Shown one piece after another: positions 57,427-64,000 of a DNA stretch of 64,000 bases. The stretch spans positions 376,898-440,897 of the forward strand of contig KB445798.1 of the NCBI GenBank assembly GCA_000320605.2, in the 5' to 3' direction. Below the pieces are notes generated by a model. The model made no database searches, was not told the origin of the DNA, and was given only the letters and a program-made list of their open reading frames with translations. Positions within the stretch are counted from its first letter, which is position 1. Every line of letters starts with the position of its first letter. The DNA is from Gelatoporia subvermispora B. Lineage: Eukaryota; Basidiomycota; Agaricomycetes; Polyporales; Gelatoporiaceae. Position numbers and translations under genes: made by a program.

Positions 57427-59175
57427 TCAGTGTCCAATAATATTCGTCGGCTGGTACGGCTCCTCCAAATATTTGATATCCTCGTCAGTCAGCTTCAGGT
57501 GTACTCCCTCTACGGCCCGCCGACATCAGAACATACACAGTGGTAGAGGATCATATCACACACCGCATATATCCCGCAGATTCAGCAGATTCGTCGTGCC
57601 GATGATAGGTGCCGCGACGACTACCGGATCCAACGCGTCAGCATGTTGCAGAGTGGTACGGGAGGGTGGCCAGGAGACACTGAAACGTACCGTCTTTTGA
57701 AAGCTCCCACGCAATCGCAACCTGGGCCATGCTCACGCCGAGTTTCTTCGCTACCCCCTCGACTCGGTTGACGATCTTCTCAATCGCGGGGCTATCGTAG
57801 TTTTTCTGGAACCTATTCACATGGAATTTGAGTCGAAAGTGTGTGGTGATAGAACAATCGTGAGCTAACCAGTCAGTCTCTCCACGCTTCGTCTCTTTAG
57901 ACTTGGCGAAGGGCCTACAGAGCAGTCCGCGTCCCAATGGAGACCACGGAATAGCAGATACACCGAAGAACTACGACCACCGAGAAGTGATCAGTGGGCA
58001 ATGGATGACACGCAGACGTGGAGGTGCCTACCTTAAGCGTAGGGAACATCTCACGCTCCTCTTCGCGGTAAATCAGGCTGTGGTGGTCCTGCATCGAGAT
58101 GAACGGCGTGAGGTTGTGCGTGATCGCATAGTCTGTGGAGAGATTTCAGCATGCGATCTTTGATAGTATGTCAAGGACGATGGACGTACTCTGCATCGCA
58201 TGGACTGGTATGCACATAGGAGTCAGCAAGGAAAATAGAGAACACAAACGCACGTACACTGCCAAGCATAGCACGAGCTCATCCCGATATAGCGAACGAG
58301 CCCGGCTTTGACAACGTCGTGGAGTGCTTGCATCTGAGCGCCTTGCTGTAGCGGAGGCACGAGCAAAAACAGCGCATCACTCACCGTCTCCTCGAATGGA
58401 GTGTCCCAATCCGCACGATGGCCTGCAGTCCGTATGTCGAATGAATAAGCGTTCCACCCTCATATGTCCACATATTCACACTGTAGGACGTCGATATAGC
58501 CCAGCTGCAGTCGCTCCAAGCTCTGCTTCACAGCGTCGAAGATGTGCTGTAGTGTACGTCAATTTCTGTTCGGAACGCATCTACGGAGCTGTGGAGCGTC
58601 TCACCTTGCGGCTCATGCCCCACTGGTTCACAATGCGCATCTCGCCCTGTTCGGTCACCGGAGGGTTGAACACTTTCTGACCACGGTCCTTGCACACTAC
58701 GCCCGCAAACTAAATTGACCTGTCAGCATTGCGGGTCACTTAGAAGGAGGAATATGGTGGCGCACCTTGGTCATGACAACGATCTCCTCGCGGGGAAGCC
58801 CGAGCTGCTTGATCGCGCGGCCGAGGATGACTTCCGAGTACCCGTTGGAGTAAACATTCGCCGTGTCAAACGTCTGAATGCCTGCGTCATAGCTATACGA
58901 CCATATGTCAACCATGTACCTCGTATTTGATCGCACAGAGCGGCAGTGCTCACGCGTATTTTATGTGTTTGATTGCCTCTTCCTCGTCAAGCAGCCAGTC
59001 AGCCCAGTCTGCGCCGTAGGACATACACCCCAGGATAACGCGCGAAACTTTCAGCCCAGACTTTCCCAGACGCACTGTACTATGTGAGCCTCCGCCCAAC
59101 TTTACAAACGAGCCAGTTCAATTAGCACGCACCATACGGCATGGGCTTCGAGGGAAGTTGGGGTATGTCTGACAT
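57427..59175 (-). CDS. Aldo/keto reductase
   Basis: About eleven short exons on the minus strand splice cleanly. The product reads [63 protein letters not shown], and [19 protein letters not shown]. It continues [81 protein letters not shown] and [20 protein letters not shown]. The catalytic tetrad is visible: Asp (TFDTAN), Tyr (NVYSNG), Lys (VMTK) and His (LQCHR). These enzymes are cytosolic NADPH-dependent reductases of aldehydes and ketones, of the VersConA/YakC-like fungal type. One intron requires the acceptor GTGAATAG to keep frame (WFQKNYDSP). It lies 206 bases upstream of the F-box gene on the same strand. Confidence 0.92.
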
Positions 59176-61414
59176 TTTATCCGCTTGAGGTATGGGCTAT
59201 ACTTTGAAGAGTTCAAAGAGACGGTATACGAGAGCCAAAAGAGTACGTGGCCCCTCCTTGTATACAACGGCATTTATACAATCCAAAGGCCCTGCCGAAC
59301 ATTTCGAGATGACTTACGTCACACCGCGGCAGAAGCATCTGCTGGGCTTTGTCAGAATTTGCCGCTCAATTATCTATAGACACCATTGTAGGGAGCACGA
59401 TGATGAACCTCCGTGGGCGTTGCTTTACAGGATGCGAGCTTGGGCGACTGTGCTTCAAATGACGATGATGCAGAGGGCTAGGCCCACCGGCAGGCCGGGG
59501 ACGCGCCGCCTGTGCAGCCTCAAGACGCGTCTACTTCGAACCGTGTTCGATACGAAGTGATATCTTGCGTGCCACCGCCAACGCTCGCGCACCAAATCAG
59601 CAAACAAATGGAAGCAGCCTAGATCAGCTCATCGCAGTACGGGGGGAGAGACACGGCCTAACTCAAAACCCACGGCAAAAGAATAGACGCGCGACTCAGG
59701 GTACCGAAATAGCACAGGAAGCGTCTGATTTTTTTTTTTGCAAAATGCAAGGCGTTGCTGGAGGGCGAGCATTGTGTGGGGTCCGGGCGTCGGGTTAGTG
59801 ACACTTTACACCCAGGCAAGAGGAGGAAGGTCGACCTGGCTGTTTAGTCATGCGCTACCAACGGGAATCAGGACAGCGGCAGCGGCAGGCAGCGCAGTCC
59901 ACGCCCGTCGAGGACGGGTGTGCAGCTCACACCAGTTCAGCTTAACTGCATGTCGCTCCGAGGAGCAGACCAGGAAGAAATAGGGGAGCAGTCCCGGTAG
60001 TGCAGTCCATAAAATATTGTCAGGGCGGTGGCAAGGGCGGCAGGCACAGGACCCCGGCATATCCACAACGAGGTTCGATCCGTGTGCGGAAAAGAATTAT
60101 GTAGTTTAAAATCGCATACATTTTCCAATATGTCACCATTATTGGAAATATTGGGTTTCAATCTTCGGGCGTTGATCCATATATGGCCAGAATCGAACAT
60201 CTGAGAGGTCCCTGGCAGCACTTACAGTCCACTCCCGTCTGCGGCGGGTTGGCAGCTCAGTCCAGTGTCAGTGTACGCTTCCATATTCTCCGGCGAAGCT
60301 TCTCGCGCAGCTCGTACCCACACGTTTTTAGTGCCAGAATCTGCCAATTTCGAACAGCTGCGTGCTGCGACACATGGATTGTGACCTTTTGGTGCGGTGC
60401 TATATAGGTCGGTGAGGCGATGCCAAAGTCGATGACTCACGGCGACGCGTGCTGTCCTGAATACATGTATATCAAAAGAAATTCATACTCTGGCACAGAG
60501 TACGATTATGACGTTGGGCCTTCGTCGAATCCTGTGCCACGTCATTCGACCGTCCCCCGATCTCCAACCTTTTGCGTCGCATACCATCGGCACTCGATGT
60601 TACGTCTATAGCTGGTAGATATATATTGTAACATGCACTCAAACTATCACAACTCTCAGTTCGAGGTGTCCAGCTCCTTAAAATGCAAGCGACCAGAATT
60701 GGGGACTATCCATCGCTCAATTTGACAACTTGCATCTCTTTCCGCACACTGCATGGTACATATTGTTTTCCTCTGCAAAAGACCCGCGTCTATGATCTTC
60801 CATTCTACCGGCACTGACGATGCTGAGTGACTACAATTTCTAAGCTACTTGGTGACTTGACGCGATTCAAAAGGCACTTGCAAAACGCGAACGACACTGA
60901 GATTGAGGGCCTGTTCCGCAACTGCGATTCTTCTGGCGCTCTCACGCGTTGGAGTGTAATCGCGACGGTTGTGTTTGCATGCTAGCTGAAATGGGCACTT
61001 GAATCAGATGCACTGATAAGATGGCAGTCTCTCTTCTGACTTGCAATTGCGCAATGAAATCGGCGCAGGCTCGCAAATAATGTCGCCCGCCGTGTCCTGC
61101 TCACTGTACTGAACTGATGTTTTGATGCATGTTCGGCGCAGATGGCTGCAATAGGACACGATCGGCGTTTAATAGGTCTCAGTACAAACACTGCCAACGC
61201 GAAAATACTTCGACGCGTGAGAGCGCCGGAGGCATCGCAGTGGCCGTATTGCAAGACTGTTCGACGCAGGTCATGCCATGTCACTGTCTTGGGCATCCTG
61301 CGTATTTAGGCATCTCCTAGGAGCTGACCATACTGATGAGACAACGTAACTGCGCAACCAGAAGTTCAACAATTTTATTCCCCAAGAGCCACCTGACGGG
61401 ACTTAGAGAAAGCT
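59176..61414. other. Spacer without recognised gene
   Basis: It contains an imperfect direct repeat of about 40-45 bp (near 59898-59940 and 60228-60275, sharing CAGTCCAC(G/T)CCCGTC and GCAGCTCA). A run of ten T or more is near 59730. No frame has domain motifs. Confidence 0.4.
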
Positions 61415-61801
61415 GTGCCGTATGGTTCACGTAACCACATACACAAGTGTTACATGAAGAGACCCTGTAAGCAAACTGATTATTGTTCCCTCAGTGCAGG
61501 TATCCGAGAGTGCCGTGCTCGTGCCTTTATCACAGCTAATGTTGCGTGCATTGCTGGACCACAGGTAGCTCTGGAGTTCGGTCTCAAAGTGCTGGAGCCT
61601 CAAACAACTGTAAAGCTATGCTCCTGTTATCAAGGCCACCGTTCCGATTCTGGGGACTGGAGTTTCTCAGCTTGGAATCCGGTCCGGTCAACTTGTACTA
61701 ACCGGAGCTGCTTCGCTTTCATGGCCGTCGGAAAGACCGCTTTTTCATCCATCACTGGTTTAGACCGCCACCTACGCAGTTTGCCCACTTGCACAGTCTG
61801 A
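61415..61801 (+). other. Open frame with possible zinc-finger remnant
   Basis: A 128-codon frame starting at ATG 61415 ends with CTNRSCFAFMAV, then GLDRHLRSLPTC. The spacing His-x6-Cys is the same as in the last finger of the C2H2 gene downstream (DRHQQKTRSC). It could be the 3' exon of a decayed zinc-finger gene. The N-terminal part has no motif, and the evidence is weak. Confidence 0.3.
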
Positions 61802-62300
61802 AGAGACGTGCATTCATGACATGACAAACGGCCCAGCTTCCACTGAGCGACCGTGATCAGCACTCCGCTCCCAGATCCGATGTCGCGCCGTGCGCCGGTG
61901 CAATATGCCTATGCAGTGCATTCCACCACTTGCTACCTGATTGAGCATCCTACCACTCTCTAGCTACTTGAGAACACCGCGCCACCAGCAATTGCTGGTT
62001 AAAACTGCCACTCACGCAGTCTGCCCACTTCTGCTGTCTTAACAGCTACGCAGTCATGGCAATACAAACGGCCGGGCATCTGGCAGCTGTGGCCACCACT
62101 TTCCTCTCAAATGCAATGCTCCGTCGTACGCGCTGGTTCAAACCGGCGATGACACATACCTATGTTGTGCACAATGTTGTGCATCCTACCATTCTCTAAC
62201 TAAATGAGAAGACCGCGCCTTCAACCATTGGTGGTTCAGGCTGCCACATACGCAGTTTACTCACCCGTGCGGTCTGAACAGCCCCCCATTTTCCATGTAC
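61731..62300 (+). repeat. Tandem ~238-bp repeat, about 2.4 copies
   Basis: Units begin at about 61731 (GAAAGACCGC), 61971 (AGAACACCGC) and 62207 (AGAAGACCGC). Each is followed by a CACGCAGT/TACGCAGT core and CCCACTTG-like sequence. Units 1 and 2 end in GCATCCTACCA(C/T)TCTCTA. The third unit fades after about 90 bases. The first unit covers the zinc-finger-like end of the frame at 61415-61801; the others carry degenerate versions. Confidence 0.7.
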
Positions 62301-62412
62301 ATAAGATCGCATCCTGATTAGTGGCTCCCCAGTCTTCCCCACCTCCAGCACACACATTGTGTTCTTGACAATACCAACCAATTCCCGCAAGTCCAGCTCC
62401 TCTGCTCACGCT

Positions 62413-63823
62413 ATGCGCAATGCTAAACTAACTTGCCCCCAGATGATGAGCCAGGGCTTTGTATTGACACCGGCTTACGACGCTGACGACATGGTCCACG
62501 AGTTTGTCGACTTACAAGACTTGTCATTCGACTTGGGGGAGATATCTGATCCATTTAGCCTCCTGTTGAATTTAGGGCCCGAAGCTTACCAGTCGCTGCA
62601 TGATACGTGCGTCCATATACTATTTTGTTCCTCTCCCGAACTACTCAGAAGTGTACATCTCTCATTAGATCCGGCTGGCTTCAGATGACGAATCAGGACT
62701 TCGAATTGACACCTGCTCACGACACTGGTGATATGGCTTACTCGTGAGCTAAGATAGACGTTATCCTGTTTGTCGGCTTACGAGACTTGGTATTACAACT
62801 GCAGAGAGTGTCAGTTTAGCTCCCTGTTCAATTTCGAGCCTAGCACAAACCAGCCGTCGCATAATACGTATGGTCACATACCATTCACTTCTACCGAATC
62901 ACTAATAAGCATGATTTCTCATTAGAACTGTTTGGCCTGCGATGCTAGATCAGGGCCTTGCATCCACATCTGCTCATGACACTGGCCACATGGTGAACCC
63001 GTGAGTCAGAATAGACCTATCAGATTTGTTGACTTCACAAATTTGATGCTGTTACCTCAGAGAGACCATCCTGGCCACACAATCTGGTCCACATGCCCCT
63101 ACCGAGCTTGGAGCTGACCAGCCGTCGCATGATACGTACGCTCATATACCAGGCGTCTCCTCTGCTGACTCACTAATCAGCTTGCTTCTCACGATAGCCC
63201 ACACCTATGCACTGCCACTGTGAAATTCAAACTGTCCCTCGACGCTGTGCGGACACTTCTTGAGGACAAATTTCCTGTTCTACACAACCGAGACGTCACA
63301 ATCAAGTGTGTGGACACCAAAGAGGAGGGAGTTACTTGTCCATTTTGTGGGTCCCCCGAGGATTTTGTGAATCACGTCTGGCGTTGCCACTCGGATAGAT
63401 CCACGTTGGTCTTGTAAGTACAGCGACAAAATGTCTGGCCCGTTTGCTTACTATCATTCCTTCTACAGGCTTGGGCACAGATCAGGTACAGCGTACTCTG
63501 GAGGACATTGTGATGGCACGATCGATGTGCATGCTGCTCCTGATGGGTATCTCCCGTTGTCCGAAATGATCACGAAACACCTCAAGGACGAACATCCCGA
63601 ATTGAACGTTAAAACTAGTGCAGTCGTAAGCTGCATTTGGAAGAATCATGATGGTCAAAGGTGCGCACAAGAGGTGCAGAGACAAAGCCTAGTTAGGCAC
63701 ATTGTGGGTAGTCATATGAAAGGCATCAAGCCTTTCAAATGCCCCAAGTGCTCTAAGCGATTTGGCCGCAAGGATGTGATGGACCGCCACCAACAGAAGA
63801 CTCGGAGTTGCCGCGACGCGTAG
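62413..63823 (+). CDS. C2H2-type zinc-finger protein with triplicated N-terminal exon blocks
   Basis: Exons 62413-62606, 62669-62743, 62805-62867, 62926-63000, 63061-63135, 63198-63413 and 63469-63823 join to 350 residues. All six introns are 55-62 nt and phase 2. The N-terminal half is three repeats of an acidic, Ser/Asp-rich module: SQGFVLTPAYDADDM, NQDFELTPAHDTGDM, and DQGLASTSAHDTGHM. Each is followed by a second part ending SLHDT, PSHNT or PSHDT. The C-terminal half has three zinc-finger candidates: CPFCGSPEDFVNHVWRCH, the CIWKNHDGQRC/HIVGSH finger, and CPKCSKRFGRKDVMDRH with a final Cys (C2HC form). Inference: nuclear DNA-binding protein with an acidic repeat that could be an activation region. 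Upstream exons are possible because a good acceptor (CCCCCAG) precedes ATG 62443. Confidence 0.78.
62443..63197 (+). repeat. Intragenic tandem triplication (~250-bp units)
   Basis: Units begin at 62443, 62685 and 62942 (ATGATGAGCCAG, ATGACGAATCAG, ATGCTAGATCAG). Each contains a GACAC/GACGC-rich exon half, a variable middle, CAGCCGTCGCAT(G/A)ATAC or its equivalent, and an intron ending CTCATTAG or ACGATAG. Repeat borders fall inside the gene, so both exons and introns were copied. Confidence 0.85.
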
Positions 63824-64000
63824 GCTTACTTGGGCAGAGTTGGATGCGAAAGGGGCATCTGAGATCTGAGGATCGGTTTCCCGTTTCATCCGAGAGTGCC
63901 TCAATGCTGTGCCATGGGCTGTGTTCTCGTAATCTGGGTACTGTATCGAATTTACGACTACTTCGGCTTCCATTTATGTAAGGATTGAGGCACGATATTG
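63824..64000. other. 3' flank of the zinc-finger gene
   Basis: This is the terminal stretch of the window with no further gene; it probably carries the 3' untranslated region. Confidence 0.4.

Noticed and set aside
59730..59745. Poly-T run as a possible retrotransposon tail or Pol III terminator
   Set aside because: No upstream Pol III gene, no reverse-transcriptase-derived sequence and no target duplication were seen.
1..64000. CRISPR arrays, bacterial operons or ribosome-binding sites
   Set aside because: The window is clearly eukaryotic (spliceosomal introns throughout), and no short regularly spaced identical repeats were seen.

Overview
The window looks like nuclear DNA of a wood-decay basidiomycete (Agaricomycetes, probably Polyporales). 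The reasons are dense short introns of about 48-75 nt with GT-AG ends and CTRAY-like branch points, a class I hydrophobin, a GH12 endoglucanase, F-box proteins of the expanded agaricomycete type, DUF6533 membrane proteins, a HET-domain protein and a PIF/Harbinger transposon. No bacterial, organellar or viral signature was seen. Gene models below were built by hand from reading frame, splice signals and comparison between copies inside the window; lengths quoted are of those spliced models.

Layout. (1) 1-14.65 kb: four plus-strand paralogues encoding small Zn2Cys6-type proteins with an AT-hook-like motif. Three sit in a tandem array with a unit of about 3.5 kb; the fourth, diverged, copy has lost two zinc ligands. 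(2) 15.9-28.6 kb: a duplication-scarred block with F-box genes and fragments, two DUF6533 genes and an aldo/keto reductase fragment. (3) 28.7-46.6 kb: three copies of a 2-oxoglutarate/Fe(II) oxygenase gene (two intact, one stopped by a single nonsense codon), an intact GH12 gene with a broken copy, a four-pass membrane protein and a HET-domain protein. (4) 47.85-52.14 kb: a probably complete PIF/Harbinger transposon with convergent DNA-binding and DDE transposase genes. (5) 52.4-59.2 kb: a hydrophobin, a GFA/CENP-V-fold protein, a full-length F-box gene and an intact aldo/keto reductase. The last two are the parental-looking form of the damaged pair at 27-28.5 kb. (6) 61.4-63.8 kb: a C2H2 zinc-finger gene whose 5' half consists of triplicated exon blocks, preceded by a separate array of repeats of about 240 bp.

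The common theme is local duplication followed by decay: nearly every family occurs two to four times, with different lesions in different copies. Gene density is low and many gaps of 1-3 kb hold no recognisable gene. This fits an accessory or rearranged chromosomal region. The strongest candidates for something not yet described are the zinc-cluster array and the exon-triplicated zinc-finger gene.
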